From Streptomyces echinatus (lineage in GTDB: Bacteria > Actinomycetota > Actinomycetes > Streptomycetales > Streptomycetaceae): a DNA stretch of 64,000 nt. The stretch is from the NCBI RefSeq assembly GCF_014203595.1, contig NZ_JACHJK010000004.1, positions 434,001-498,000 of the forward strand, written 5' to 3'. The notes beneath the pieces were generated by a model. It saw only the letters and a list, made by a program, of their open reading frames with translations. It was not told where the DNA came from and ran no database searches. Position 1 is the first letter of the stretch, and each line of letters starts with the position of its first letter. Of this stretch, positions 54,368 through 63,480 are shown one piece after another. A program made the position numbers and the translations under genes.

Positions 54368-54386
54368 GGTCACCAGACGAGCATAT

Positions 54387-54398
54387 CTACGCGCGTAG
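54387..54398. promoter_or_regulatory. Nucleoside-regulon operator upstream of deoC (exact)
   Basis: CTACGCGCGTAG lies 19 nt upstream of the deoC ATG and overlaps a -10-like TAGATA on the minus strand. Confidence 0.85.
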
Positions 54399-54503
54399 TT
54401 TCTGTACACCCCCGCTGCTCATCCCGGGTCCGGAGATCACGGATGAGCGCCGGTTTCCCGGGCGGGCGGTCATGTGCCGGGCGCCGTCGTGCACAATCGG
54501 CCC

Positions 54504-55205
54504 ATGACCACCCCGGACCACCCGTCACCCGCGTCACAGCCTCCGGCGCCCACCGCCAGGGACCGGATCTACCGCTCGCCGCTCGGGCTGGCGGGTGGCG
54601 TGCTGCTGCTCCTGGTCGTGCTCTGGCTGGGCTTCGACGCGCTGTTCAAGGGCCACGGCCGGACCCCCTGGCTGGCACTGGCCGGCCTGATCCTGATCGT
54701 GCCGCTGATCATCGCCTTCACGCTCCGTCCCGCGGTCTTCGCGAACGAGGACCGGCTGCGCGTCCGCAACCCCTTCCGGGTGATCACCCTGCCGTGGGGC
54801 GAGGTCGCCGGCCTGCGCTCCGGCTACTCGAACGAGGTCCTCGCCAAGGGCGGCGCCAAGTACCAGCTGTGGGCCATCCCCGTCTCGCTGCGGGCCCGCA
54901 AGAAGGCGGCCCGCCGGCAGCGGCGGGCGGCGACGGACGCGGCCCGGGGCGTGACGCCGGGCGGCCGGTCCGGCGGGCTCGGACCGGGCGGCATGGGCCT
55001 CGGCGGGTTCAGCCTGCGTGGTCCGGAGACCGGGCCGGCCCGCGCCGAGACCGACCAGGCCATGGACGATCTGCGGGAGCTCCTGGAGAACCGCGGCGCG
55101 GCCGAGTCGGCGCAGGGGGAGGTCACCGTGCGCTGGGCCTACGAGGTGGCCGCGCCCGCGGTCGCCGGAGCGGTTCTGCTGGCGATCCTGCTGGCCCTGG
55201 GCTGA
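54504..55205 (+). CDS. PH-domain membrane protein
   Basis: The 233-residue protein has two N-terminal hydrophobic helices (L-A-G-G-V-L-L-L-L-V-V-L-W-L and L-A-L-A-G-L-I-L-I-V-P-L-I-I), a bacterial PH-like domain (R-V-R-N-P-F-R-V-I-T-L-P-W-G-E-V), a basic linker and a C-terminal helix. Such proteins are common and uncharacterised in Streptomyces. The ATG at 54504 is preferred to the frame's earlier GTG because the family begins with a short Pro-rich cytoplasmic tail. The strand is opposite to deoC and pgm-like neighbours. Confidence 0.85.
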   Translation: MTTPDHPSPASQPPAPTARDRIYRSPLGLAGGVLLLLVVLWLGFDALFKGHGRTPWLALAGLILIVPLIIAFTLRPAVFANEDRLRVRNPFRVITLPWGEVAGLRSGYSNEVLAKGGAKYQLWAIPVSLRARKKAARRQRRAATDAARGVTPGGRSGGLGPGGMGLGGFSLRGPETGPARAETDQAMDDLRELLENRGAAESAQGEVTVRWAYEVAAPAVAGAVLLAILLALG

Positions 55206-55278
55206 GGTCCCCGGGCCGTTCCCCGGCGATCGGCGGTTCCGCTCCGGGACGCCGCCGCGAATCCGCCACCCCGGCACG

Positions 55279-55390
55279 CCTCGGCCTGCCGGAGCCCGGC
55301 CCGGAGCCGCCGCTCGGGTACGCCTCGGTCTGCGGGCGCCCGCCCGGGTGTGCCTCGGTCTGCCGGAGCCCCGCCCGGAGTCGCCGACTG
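55279..55390 (+). repeat. Imperfect intergenic direct repeats
   Basis: Three related copies built on gcctcggtctgccggagcc and cccgcccgga follow each other between the PH-domain gene and the convergent mutase gene. No reading frame covers them convincingly. Confidence 0.6.
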
Positions 55391-55450
55391 TCCCCGTTCG
55401 CGTGCCCGGGGCGACGGTGGTGCGGGCGGGGCGGGCCATCGGAACCCGGG

Positions 55451-55498
55451 TACGACGAGACGGGGTGCCCCCGGATGGGGGCACCCCGTCTCGTCGTA
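55451..55498. terminator. Very strong bidirectional terminator, 22-bp perfect stem
   Basis: The arms tacgacgagacggggtgccccc type (55451-55472) and its exact complement (55477-55498) enclose a GGAT loop. The hairpin lies 4 nt after the stop of the minus-strand mutase gene and ends the PH-domain transcript from the other side. Confidence 0.92.
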
Positions 55499-55502
55499 GG
55501 CG

Positions 55503-57134
55503 CTAGATGCCGAGCGCGGCGGACAGGTCCCGCTTGACGGCGTCCAGCAGCTCGGCCGCGCGGGCGCGGGCGGCCGGGAGGCCGGCGCGGTCGGGCACCG
55601 GGACGACGACCTCCAGGTAGCACTTCAGCTTCGGCTCGGTGCCGCTCGGGCGGACGATGACCCGGGCGCCGTCGAGGGTGTAGCGCAGGCCGTCGGTGGG
55701 CGGCAGCGTGTCCGTCCCCCGGTTCAGGTCCTCGGCCCGGGTGACGGCCAGGCCCGCCAGCACGGTCGGCGGCTGCTCGCGCAGCCGGCGCATCGCGTCC
55801 GCGATCAGCGAGAGGTCCTTCACCCGCACCGACAGCTGGTCGGTGGCGTGCAGTCCGTGCTCCACGGCGAGGTCGTCGAGCAGGTCGAGGAGGGTGCGGC
55901 CCTCCTCCTTCAGCTCGGACGCCAGCTCGGTGATCAGCAGGGCCGCGGTGATGCCGTCCTTGTCGCGCACGCCCCCGGGGTCCACGCAGTAGCCGAGGGC
56001 CTCCTCGTAGCCGTAGCGCAGGCCGTCGACGCGGGCGATCCACTTGAAGCCGGTCAGCGTCTCCTCGTAGGGCAGGCCCGCCTTCCCGGCGATCCGGCCG
56101 AGCAGGGAGGAGGAGACGATCGACTCGGCGAACGTGCCCCGCGCGCCGCGCCGGACCAGATGGGCGCCGAGCAGGGCGCCGACCTCGTCACCGCGCAGCA
56201 TCCGCCAGTCGCCGCCGTCCCGTACGGCGACGGCGCAGCGGTCCGCGTCCGGGTCGTTGGCGATGATCAGATCCGGGTCACAGGTGCGGGCCCGCGCGAA
56301 CGCCAGGTCCATCGCGCCCGGCTCCTCCGGGTTGGGGAAGGCGACCGTCGGGAAGTCCGGGTCCGGGTCGGCCTGCTCGGCGACCAGCACCGGCTCGGGG
56401 AAGCCGGCCCGGGCGAACGCGGCGACCAGGACGTCCTTGCCGACGCCGTGCATGGCCGTGTACACCGTGCGGGCGGTGCGCGGCGAGCCGGCGGCCAGGA
56501 CGGCGTCCGTACGGGCCAGATAGGCGTCCAGGACCGAGTCGTCCAGGATCTCCCAGCCGGCGTCCGGGCGGGGTGCGTCGTTCAGCGAGACGATCGCGTC
56601 GATCTCGGCGGCGATCCCCGCGTCGGCGGGCGGCACGATCTGCGAGCCGTCGCCGAGGTAGACCTTGTAGCCGTTGTCCCGGGGCGGGTTGTGGCTGGCG
56701 GTGACCTCCACGCCCGCGACCGCGCCGAGGTGCCGTATGGCGAAGGCCAGCACGGGGGTGGGCAGCGGGCGCGGCAGCACGGCGGCACGCAGACCGGCGC
56801 CGGTCATCACGGCGGCGGTGTCCCGGGCGAAGTCGGCGGACTTGTGGCGGGCGTCGTAGCCGATGACGACGAGTCCGCCGCTCCGGCCGTCCTTCTTCAG
56901 GTAGGCGGCGAGGCCGGCGGCGGCGCGGATGACCACGCTGCGGTTCATGCGCATGGGGCCGGCGCCGAGCTCGCCCCGCAGGCCGGCCGTGCCGAACTGG
57001 AGGGTGCCGCTGAAGCGGGCGGACAGTTCGGTGACGTCCCCGGCCTCGATCAGCCGGGCCAGTTCGTCGCGGGTCTCCGGGTCCGGGTCCTCGGCGAGCC
57101 ATGCGCTGGCCTCGGCGATGAGATCGTCGTGCAC
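55503..57134 (-). CDS. Phospho-sugar mutase (phosphomannomutase/PGM2 type), candidate phosphopentomutase
   Basis: The 543-residue alpha-D-phosphohexomutase has the phosphoserine loop T-A-S-H-N-P-P, metal loop D-P-D-A-D-R, sugar-binding loop near G-Y-C-V-D-P, and the phosphate-binding R-P-S-G-T-E-P-K near the end. It lies 168 nt downstream of purine nucleoside phosphorylase on the same strand. No deoB-type phosphopentomutase is present in the window, and human PGM2 of this branch acts on (deoxy)ribose phosphates. A role converting (deoxy)ribose-1-phosphate to the 5-phosphate is therefore plausible. Hexose phosphates remain the standard annotation. Confidence 0.92.
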   Translation of the reverse strand: MHDDLIAEASAWLAEDPDPETRDELARLIEAGDVTELSARFSGTLQFGTAGLRGELGAGPMRMNRSVVIRAAAGLAAYLKKDGRSGGLVVIGYDARHKSADFARDTAAVMTGAGLRAAVLPRPLPTPVLAFAIRHLGAVAGVEVTASHNPPRDNGYKVYLGDGSQIVPPADAGIAAEIDAIVSLNDAPRPDAGWEILDDSVLDAYLARTDAVLAAGSPRTARTVYTAMHGVGKDVLVAAFARAGFPEPVLVAEQADPDPDFPTVAFPNPEEPGAMDLAFARARTCDPDLIIANDPDADRCAVAVRDGGDWRMLRGDEVGALLGAHLVRRGARGTFAESIVSSSLLGRIAGKAGLPYEETLTGFKWIARVDGLRYGYEEALGYCVDPGGVRDKDGITAALLITELASELKEEGRTLLDLLDDLAVEHGLHATDQLSVRVKDLSLIADAMRRLREQPPTVLAGLAVTRAEDLNRGTDTLPPTDGLRYTLDGARVIVRPSGTEPKLKCYLEVVVPVPDRAGLPAARARAAELLDAVKRDLSAALGI

Positions 57135-57302
57135 CTTGGGATCAACCTCTCCTGTGTCTGCCTGCTGTCCGGCGGCTTGGCCGCCGGACCCCCGTCTCCC
57201 ACCCGTCCCACGACTCGGTCCGCCGAGAAGTGGACGGGCGGGGTCACGCCCGCCGCCGCACGCCCGCGGTCGGCCGGCGTCACCGCGGCCCCCCGGGGCC
57301 GC

Positions 57303-58127
57303 TTACAGCCGGCCCAGCACCTGCGCCAGCAGCTGGCCCATGCGTGCCGCCGAGTCACGGCCCGCCTGGAGGACCTCCTCGTGGTTGAGGGGCTCGCCGG
57401 TCATGCCCGCGGCCAGGTTGGTGACCAGGGAGATGCCCAGCACCTCGGCGCCCGCCTCGCGCGCGGCGATGGCCTCGAGGACCGTGGACATGCCGACCAG
57501 GTCCGCGCCGATGACACGGGCCATGCGGATCTCGGCCGGGGTCTCGTAGTGCGGGCCGGGGAACTGCGCGTAGACGCCCTCCTCCAGGGAGGGGTCGATC
57601 TCCTTGCACAGGGCGCGCAGGCGCGGGGAGTACAGGTCGGTCAGGTCGACGAAGTTCGCGCCGACGATCGGGGAGGTCGCCGTCAGGTTGATGTGGTCGC
57701 TGATGAGGACCGGCTGGCCGGGGCGCATGCCCTCGCGCAGACCGCCGCAGCCGTTGGTCAGCACGATGGTCTTGCAGCCGGCGGCGACGGCGGTGCGGAC
57801 GCCGTGGGAGACGGCGGCGACGCCACGGCCCTCGTAGTAGTGCGTGCGGCCCAGGAAGACCAGCGCGCGCTTGTCACCGAAGGAGTAGGAGCGGACCTTG
57901 CCGCCGTGCCCCTCGACCGCCGGCGGCGGGAAGCCGGGCAGCTCGGTGACCTGGAACTCGGCGTCGGGTGCGCCCAGGGCGTCGACGGCCGGAGCCCAGC
58001 CGGAGCCCATCACGAGGGCGACGTCGTGGGTCTCGGCGCCGGTCAGTTCGCGCAGGCGCGCGGCGGCGGCGTCGGCGGCGGCGTAGGGGTCGCCCTGGAT
58101 GTCGTCCGGAAGAAGAGATGCGTTCAC
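57303..58127 (-). CDS. Purine nucleoside phosphorylase
   Basis: The 274-residue trimeric-type enzyme has M-G-S-G-W near the N-terminus, G-R-T-H-Y-Y-E-G with the phosphate-binding histidine, T-N-G-C-G-G-L and G-P-H-Y-E-T-P-A-E. It splits (deoxy)inosine and (deoxy)guanosine with phosphate. The GTG at 58127 is used; a frame reaching 58178 would translate through the operator. The gene heads a two-gene unit with the phospho-sugar mutase. An exact copy of the nucleoside operator lies 26 nt upstream. Confidence 0.94.
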   Translation of the reverse strand: MNASLLPDDIQGDPYAAADAAAARLRELTGAETHDVALVMGSGWAPAVDALGAPDAEFQVTELPGFPPPAVEGHGGKVRSYSFGDKRALVFLGRTHYYEGRGVAAVSHGVRTAVAAGCKTIVLTNGCGGLREGMRPGQPVLISDHINLTATSPIVGANFVDLTDLYSPRLRALCKEIDPSLEEGVYAQFPGPHYETPAEIRMARVIGADLVGMSTVLEAIAAREAGAEVLGISLVTNLAAGMTGEPLNHEEVLQAGRDSAARMGQLLAQVLGRL

Positions 58128-58152
58128 GCCGATGAGGGTAGCCGGTCTTCGC

Positions 58153-58164
58153 CTACGCGCGTAG
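58153..58164. promoter_or_regulatory. Nucleoside-regulon operator upstream of purine nucleoside phosphorylase (exact)
   Basis: CTACGCGCGTAG lies 25 bp upstream of the GTG start, at the -35 side of a possible TACCCT -10 element close to the start codon. Confidence 0.85.
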
Positions 58165-58263
58165 ATGACAGAGCCCACGGGATTGCATTCGTTGTCTTGT
58201 CGTTTTCCACAAACGCGGCCCGAAAGGGGAGGAAAACCGCGGGAAGGGCGGGAGGGGGCCGGT

Positions 58264-58701
58264 TCAGCAGGGGCGCTTGCGGAGTTCCATCACATAGTCG
58301 TGCGGCGCCCCCGCCGACTCCGCCGCGTCCGCGATCTCGCCCAGGTAGCGCGCCGACGGCAGACCGCCCTCGTAGCCGTTGAGGACGTAGGTCCAGGCCG
58401 GCTCCTCGCCGTCCAGGGTGTGCGCGCGCACCCGCGTCCGCCGGTACAGGTCGAGCCCCCCGCCCTCCCAGCCGTCGAGCGACTCCTCGTCCATGGGGGC
58501 GATGTCGTACAGGCCGACGAAGACCTGGGAGAGCGGGTCCTCGACGATCGTCGCCAGCGCGCCCTCCCAGCCCAGCTGCTCGCCGCCGAAGGTCAGCCGC
58601 CAGCCGTTCAGCCAGCCGGTGGCGCGCAGCGGGGAGTGCGGGGCGCGGTGGGACATCAGACGCGCGTCGAGATTGCCGGCGTACGCGGCATAGAGCGACA
58701 T
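58264..58701 (-). CDS. Gamma-glutamylcyclotransferase-family protein
   Basis: The 145-residue protein has the substrate-binding start L-Y-A-A-Y-A-G-N-L (family Y-G-S-N/A-x-N-L) and a glutamate-rich segment ([11 protein letters not shown]) that can supply the catalytic glutamate, then W-T-Y-V-L-N-G-Y-E. It would release 5-oxoproline from gamma-glutamyl compounds. The ATG at 58701 is divergent from the flavoprotein gene with under 100 bp between them. Confidence 0.87.
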   Translation of the reverse strand: MSLYAAYAGNLDARLMSHRAPHSPLRATGWLNGWRLTFGGEQLGWEGALATIVEDPLSQVFVGLYDIAPMDEESLDGWEGGGLDLYRRTRVRAHTLDGEEPAWTYVLNGYEGGLPSARYLGEIADAAESAGAPHDYVMELRKRPC

Positions 58702-58797
58702 GGGGAGAGGGTACGGCAGCCGCACCGTGCGCCCCAGGTGCCCCGGGAACGGTGTGGTGGCGCCCCCGGGCAGTGGCACGTTGAAGCGTGCGGGACA

Positions 58798-60246
58798 ATG
58801 GAGTACGTGACTCGGATCGTGATCATCGGTGGCGGACCCGGCGGATACGAAGCGGCGCTGGTCGCCGCTCAGCTCGGCGCGGAGGTGACCGTCGTCGACT
58901 GCGACGGTCTGGGCGGAGCGTCGGTGCTGACCGACTGCGTGCCGTCGAAGACCCTTATCGCTACGGCCGAGGTGATGACCACCTTCGACTCCTCGTACGA
59001 GGAGCTGGGCATCATCGTCGCCGACGACACCCCGCCGCTGGAGCAGGCGGCCCGGGTGGTCGGCGTGGACCTCGGAAAGGTCAACCGCCGGGTGAAGCGG
59101 CTCGCGCTCGCCCAGTCCCACGACATCACCGCCTCCGTCACCCGCGCCGGCGCCCGGGTCATGCGCGGCCGCGGCCGGCTGGACGGCATGCAGGCGCTCG
59201 ACGGCTCCCGCAAGGTCGTCGTCACCGCCGCCGACGGCACCGAGGAGACCCTCACCGCCGACGCCGTGCTCATCGCCACCGGCGGACACCCGCGCGAGCT
59301 GCCCGACGCCCAGCCCGACGGTGAGCGGATCCTGAACTGGACCCAGGTCTACGACCTCACCGAGCTGCCGGAAGAGCTGATCGTGGTCGGCTCGGGTGTG
59401 ACCGGTGCCGAGTTCGCCGGCGCGTACCAGGCCCTGGGCTCCAAGGTCACCCTGGTCTCCTCCCGCGACCGGGTGCTGCCCGGCGAGGACCCGGACGCCG
59501 CCGCCGTCCTGGAGGACGTCTTCCGGCGCCGCGGCATGAACGTCATGGCCCGCTCCCGCGCGCAGGCCGCGAAGCGCGTCGGCGACCGGGTCGAGGTGAC
59601 GCTGGCCGACGGCCGGGTCATCACCGGCAGCCACTGCCTGATGGCCGTCGGCGCCATCCCGAACAGCGCGGGCCTCGGCCTGGAGGACGCCGGCGTCAAG
59701 CTGCGCGATTCGGGCCACATCTGGACCGACAAGGTCTCGCGGACGACCGCGCCGGGTGTGTACGCGGCCGGTGACGTGACCGGTGTCTTCGCCCTCGCGT
59801 CCGTCGCCGCCATGCAGGGGCGTATCGCCATGTACCACTTCCTCGGCGACGCGGTGGCCCCGCTGAACCTGAAGACGGTCTCCTCGAACGTCTTCACCGA
59901 CCCCGAGATCGCCACGGTCGGCTACAGCCAGGCCGACGTGGACGCGGGCAAGATCGACGCCCGGGTCGTCAAGCTGCCCCTGCTGCGCAACCCGCGCGCC
60001 AAGATGCAGGGCATCCGGGACGGCTTCGTGAAGATCTTCTGCCGCCCGGGCACCGGGATCGTGGTCGGCGGTGTGGTCGTGGCGCCCCGCGCCTCGGAAC
60101 TGATCCATCCGATCTCGATCGCCGTCGACAACAATCTGACGGTCGAACAGATCGCGAACGCGTTCACGGTGTACCCCTCCCTTTCGGGGTCGATCGCGGA
60201 GGTCGCCCGGCAGCTGCACACGCGCAAGGCGGGCGTGGAGGCCTGA
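58798..60246 (+). CDS. NAD(P)H dehydrogenase (quinone), LpdA-type flavoprotein
   Basis: The 482-residue protein follows the dihydrolipoamide-dehydrogenase fold: FAD motif I-I-G-G-G-P-G-G-Y, NAD motif V-V-G-S-G-V-T-G-A-E, and Y-A-A-G-D-V-T-G. In the redox-active site it reads G-A-S-V-L-T-D-C-V-P-S-K, so the first of the two cysteines is serine and no disulfide can form. Near the C-terminus the usual HxxxxE dyad is replaced (V-Y-P-S-L-S-G-S-I). This matches the mycobacterial LpdA (Rv3303c) group, which reduces quinones, rather than true Lpd. The ATG at 58798 is assigned; GTG 58807 is possible. Confidence 0.9.
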   Translation: MEYVTRIVIIGGGPGGYEAALVAAQLGAEVTVVDCDGLGGASVLTDCVPSKTLIATAEVMTTFDSSYEELGIIVADDTPPLEQAARVVGVDLGKVNRRVKRLALAQSHDITASVTRAGARVMRGRGRLDGMQALDGSRKVVVTAADGTEETLTADAVLIATGGHPRELPDAQPDGERILNWTQVYDLTELPEELIVVGSGVTGAEFAGAYQALGSKVTLVSSRDRVLPGEDPDAAAVLEDVFRRRGMNVMARSRAQAAKRVGDRVEVTLADGRVITGSHCLMAVGAIPNSAGLGLEDAGVKLRDSGHIWTDKVSRTTAPGVYAAGDVTGVFALASVAAMQGRIAMYHFLGDAVAPLNLKTVSSNVFTDPEIATVGYSQADVDAGKIDARVVKLPLLRNPRAKMQGIRDGFVKIFCRPGTGIVVGGVVVAPRASELIHPISIAVDNNLTVEQIANAFTVYPSLSGSIAEVARQLHTRKAGVEA

Positions 60247-60412
60247 CGGTCCGGGGCGGCTTCCCGCTGGTCACGGGGAGTCGCGGCGAGTGCGGGCGGC
60301 ATAGTCGGGGCGGGCGGGCTCTATATCACCTCCCGCCCTGCCATGCGAACAACTTCTGTTATTCGGCGCAAACTGCTGAAAGCAGACGGTCGCTGGGGTT
60401 ACTGTCAGTTTC

Positions 60413-61357
60413 GTGTTCGCTGCTGAACGTCGCCAATTGATCCTCGAAATGGTGCGAGCGAACGGTGCCGTGTCGCTCCGTGAGCTCGCCCGCGTCGTCC
60501 AGACCTCCGAAGTGACCGTACGGCGGGACGTGCGGGCACTGGAGGCAGAAGGACTCCTCGACCGCCGGCACGGCGGTGCGGTACTGCCGGGTGGGTTCAC
60601 CCGAGAATCCGGCTTCCCGCAGAAGTCGCATCTCGCGACCGCCGAGAAGACGGCCATCGCCGACCTCGCCGCGGGCCTCGTCGAAGAAGGCGAGGCCATC
60701 GTGGTCGGGGCGGGTACGACCACACAGGAACTGGCCCGCCGCCTGGCGCGCGTGCCGGGCCTGACGGTCGTCACCAACTCCCTCCTGGTGGCCCAGGCGT
60801 TGGCCCACGCCAACCGGGTGGAGGTCGTGATGACCGGGGGCACCCTGCGCGGCTCCAACTACGCCCTCGTCGGCTCCGGCGCGGAACAGTCCCTCCAGGG
60901 CCTGCGCGTGTCGAGGGCCTTCCTCTCCGGAAGCGGCCTCACCGCCGAACGCGGGCTCTCCACCTCCAACATGCTCTCGGCATCCGTCGACCGGGCCCTC
61001 GTCCAGGCCGCCGCGGAGGTCGTGGTCCTCGCCGACCACACCAAGCTGGGCACGGACACGATGTTCCAGACCGTGCCGACGGACCTCATCACCCGGCTGG
61101 TCACCGACGAGCCGCCCGCCCACGACGACCGCGCCGCCACGGAGTTGCAGGCGCTCGCCGACCAGGGTGTGCAGATCGCCGTTGCGGGGGCGAGCGGAAG
61201 CCCGGGGGGTGAACAGGTCCCGGCGGGCCGCCGCGCCCCACTGCCGGGACCGCGAAGGGGGCACGTACCGGGCACCTCCGCGCTACGGTCCGCGGCGGGC
61301 CTGGGAGACCCGACGACAGCCGAACGGGGGCGCGTCGCGGATCTGCGGCGCCGGTGA
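60413..61357 (+). CDS. DeoR/GlpR-family transcriptional regulator
   Basis: The 314-residue regulator starts with the DeoR helix-turn-helix (E-R-R-Q-L-I-L-E-M-V ... S-E-V-T-V-R-R-D-V-R-A-L-E) and has a sugar-phosphate sensor domain (V-G-A-G-T-T-T-Q-E-L, V-V-T-N-S-L, L-A-D-H-T-K-L-G). The last 60 residues are Arg/Pro-rich and beyond the usual end. The GTG at 60413 fits the start of the family. Its location beside the nucleoside genes makes it one candidate for binding the CTACGCGCGTAG operators, though those CG-centred palindromes would also suit a LacI-type repressor encoded elsewhere. No such operator precedes this gene. Confidence 0.9.
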   Translation: MFAAERRQLILEMVRANGAVSLRELARVVQTSEVTVRRDVRALEAEGLLDRRHGGAVLPGGFTRESGFPQKSHLATAEKTAIADLAAGLVEEGEAIVVGAGTTTQELARRLARVPGLTVVTNSLLVAQALAHANRVEVVMTGGTLRGSNYALVGSGAEQSLQGLRVSRAFLSGSGLTAERGLSTSNMLSASVDRALVQAAAEVVVLADHTKLGTDTMFQTVPTDLITRLVTDEPPAHDDRAATELQALADQGVQIAVAGASGSPGGEQVPAGRRAPLPGPRRGHVPGTSALRSAAGLGDPTTAERGRVADLRRR

Positions 61358-61657
61358 GCGCCGGCACCGAAGGGGCCGGCCCTCAGGGAGTGGGGGCGGG
61401 CTCGGCCGACCGCGTGACAGGGCCAGGCTCTCCGCACGCCGCTCGGCCCGTGCCGTATCGACGCCCACACCGGTGAGACGACCCGAAGGCCATGAGACCG
61501 CCCCCGCGGCGGTGGCAGGCAGTTCCCCGCCGTCGGCACCGTCCGCGTCGCCGGCCGTGAGGCCGCCGGCTCAGCGGTCGTGGTGCGCAGTTCCCCACCA
61601 TCCGCGCCGTCCGCGTCGCCGGCCGTGTCGAGGCCGGCTCGGAGCCCCGGAACGCGG
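61358..61657. other. Gene-free stretch with tandem repeat
   Basis: No convincing gene or promoter was found. From 61519 to about 61650 it contains two imperfect copies of a 68-nt unit beginning gcagttcccc and containing gtccgcgtcgccggccgt. Confidence 0.6.
61519..61650 (+). repeat. Tandem duplication of a 68-nt unit
   Basis: Copy 1 starts at 61519 and copy 2 at 61587. They share gcagttcccc, ccgtccgcgtcgccggccgt and gccggctc, and differ at scattered positions and by small gaps. Confidence 0.7.
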
Positions 61658-61685
61658 TCGGCCCCCGGAACGCACCGGGGGCCGA
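61658..61685 (-). terminator. Terminator after accA2
   Basis: An 11-bp perfect stem (tcggcccccgg / ccgggggccga) with a 6-nt loop lies 22 nt after the stop of the minus-strand carboxylase gene. Confidence 0.85.
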
Positions 61686-61707
61686 ATCACTGCTGTACGA
61701 CGACGGC

Positions 61708-63480
61708 TCAGTCCTTGATCTCGCAGATCGCCGCGCCCGAGGTGATGGAGGCGCCGACCTCGGCGCTCAGGCCCTTGATGGTGCCCGCCTTGTGGGCGTT
61801 GAGGGGCTGCTCCATCTTCATGGCCTCCAGGACGACGACCAGGTCGCCCTCCTTGACCTCCTGGCCCTCCTCGACCGCGATCTTCACGATCGTGCCCTGC
61901 ATCGGCGAGGCGAGGGTGTCACCCGAGGCGACCGGGCCGGACTTCTTGGCCGCGCGCCGCTTGGGCTTGGCGCCGGCCGCGAGGCCCGTGCGGGCCAGCG
62001 ACATGCCCAGCGACGAGGGGAGGGAGACCTCCAGGCGCTTGCCGCCGACCTCGACGACGACCGTCTCGCGGCCGAGCTCCTCCTCCGCCTCGGCGTCGGC
62101 CGGGGCGGCGAACGGCTTGATCTCGTTGACGAACTCGGTCTCGATCCAGCGGGTGTGGACCTTGAAGGGCTCCTGCGAGCCGGTCAGCTCCGGGGCGAAC
62201 GCCGGGTCCCTGACGACCACGCGGTGGAACGGGATCGCGGTGGCCATGCCCTCGACCTGGAACTCGTCCAGGGCGCGCGCGGCCCGCTGCAGGGCCTCCT
62301 CGCGGGTGCGGCCGGTCACGATCAGCTTGGCGAGCAGCGAGTCCCAGGCCGGGCCGATGACCGAGCCGGACTCCACGCCCGCGTCCAGGCGGACGCCGGG
62401 GCCGGACGGCGCGTCGAACCGGGTGACCGTGCCGGGGGCCGGCAGGAAGTTGCGGCCCGGGTCCTCGCCGTTGATGCGGAACTCGAACGAGTGTCCGCGC
62501 AGCTCCGGGTCGCCGTAACCCAGCTCCTCGCCGTCGGCGATCCGGAACATCTCGCGGACCAGGTCGATGCCGGCGACCTCCTCGGTCACCGGGTGCTCGA
62601 CCTGGAGGCGGGTGTTGACCTCCAGGAAGGAGATCGTGCCGTCCTGGCCGACCAGGAACTCACAGGTGCCGGCGCCCTCGTAGCCGGCCTCCTTCAGGAT
62701 GGCCTTCGAGGCGCGGTACAGCTCGGCGACCTGCTCCTCGGAGAGGAACGGCGCCGGAGCCTCCTCCACCAGCTTCTGGTGGCGGCGCTGCAGCGAGCAG
62801 TCACGGGTGGACACGACGACCACGTTGCCGTGCTTGTCGGCCAGGCACTGCGTCTCCACGTGACGCGGGCGGTCCAGGTACCGCTCCACGAAGCACTCGC
62901 CGCGGCCGAAGGCGGCGACGGCCTCACGGACGGCCGACTCGTACAGCTCCGGGACCTCTTCGAGGGTGCGGGCGACCTTCAGGCCACGGCCGCCACCGCC
63001 GAAGGCGGCCTTGATGGCGATCGGCAGACCGTGTTCCTCGGCGAACGCCACGACCTCGTCGGCGCCGCTCACCGGGTCGGGCGTGCCGGCCACCAGGGGG
63101 GCGCCGGCGCGCTGGGCGATGTGCCGGGCGGCGACCTTGTCGCCGAGGTCGCGGATGGCCTGCGGGGGCGGGCCGATCCAGATCAGGCCGGCGTCGAGGA
63201 CCGCCTGGGCGAACTCGGCGTTCTCCGAGAGAAATCCGTAACCCGGATGGACGGCGTCCGCGCCGGACTCGCGGGCTGCGTTGAGGATCTTGTCGATCAT
63301 CAGGTAGCTGGTGGCCGGGGTGTCACCGCCCAGGGCGAACGCCTCATCCGCGGCGCGGACATGCAGAGCGTCCCGGTCCGGGTCCGCGTAGACGGCCACG
63401 CTCGCGATCCCGGCGTCCCGGCAGGCCCGGGCCACGCGGACAGCGATTTCGCCACGGTTGGCGATGAGCACCTTGCGCAC
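61708..63480 (-). CDS. accA2: Acyl-CoA carboxylase alpha subunit (biotin carboxylase + biotin carrier)
   Basis: The 590-residue protein has an N-terminal biotin carboxylase ([14 protein letters not shown]-grasp [16 protein letters not shown]) and a C-terminal biotin carrier domain with the biotinylated lysine in L-E-A-M-K-M-E. A linker rich in Ala and Lys lies between. It supplies carboxybiotin for acetyl- and propionyl-CoA carboxylases and so malonyl- and methylmalonyl-CoA for lipids and polyketides. The GTG at 63480 has AAGGAGG about 10 nt upstream. The symbol rests on recalled length and gene order in S. coelicolor, where two near-identical copies exist. Confidence 0.94.
   Translation of the reverse strand: MRKVLIANRGEIAVRVARACRDAGIASVAVYADPDRDALHVRAADEAFALGGDTPATSYLMIDKILNAARESGADAVHPGYGFLSENAEFAQAVLDAGLIWIGPPPQAIRDLGDKVAARHIAQRAGAPLVAGTPDPVSGADEVVAFAEEHGLPIAIKAAFGGGGRGLKVARTLEEVPELYESAVREAVAAFGRGECFVERYLDRPRHVETQCLADKHGNVVVVSTRDCSLQRRHQKLVEEAPAPFLSEEQVAELYRASKAILKEAGYEGAGTCEFLVGQDGTISFLEVNTRLQVEHPVTEEVAGIDLVREMFRIADGEELGYGDPELRGHSFEFRINGEDPGRNFLPAPGTVTRFDAPSGPGVRLDAGVESGSVIGPAWDSLLAKLIVTGRTREEALQRAARALDEFQVEGMATAIPFHRVVVRDPAFAPELTGSQEPFKVHTRWIETEFVNEIKPFAAPADAEAEEELGRETVVVEVGGKRLEVSLPSSLGMSLARTGLAAGAKPKRRAAKKSGPVASGDTLASPMQGTIVKIAVEEGQEVKEGDLVVVLEAMKMEQPLNAHKAGTIKGLSAEVGASITSGAAICEIKD

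Noticed and set aside
53402..54409. Longer deoC start at 54409, and likewise a longer purine nucleoside phosphorylase start at 58178
   Set aside because: Both extensions are translations of the palindromic operator and have no ribosome-binding site or family similarity.
55848..58382. Plus-strand frame of about 840 codons across the mutase and phosphorylase genes
   Set aside because: It runs antisense to two well-supported enzymes and crosses their intergenic region without any domain.
60413..61357. DeoR regulator firmly assigned as the repressor of the nucleoside operators
   Set aside because: Only position supports it. The gene lacks the operator itself, and the CG-centred palindrome could equally belong to a LacI-family protein outside the window, so it is kept as a candidate only.
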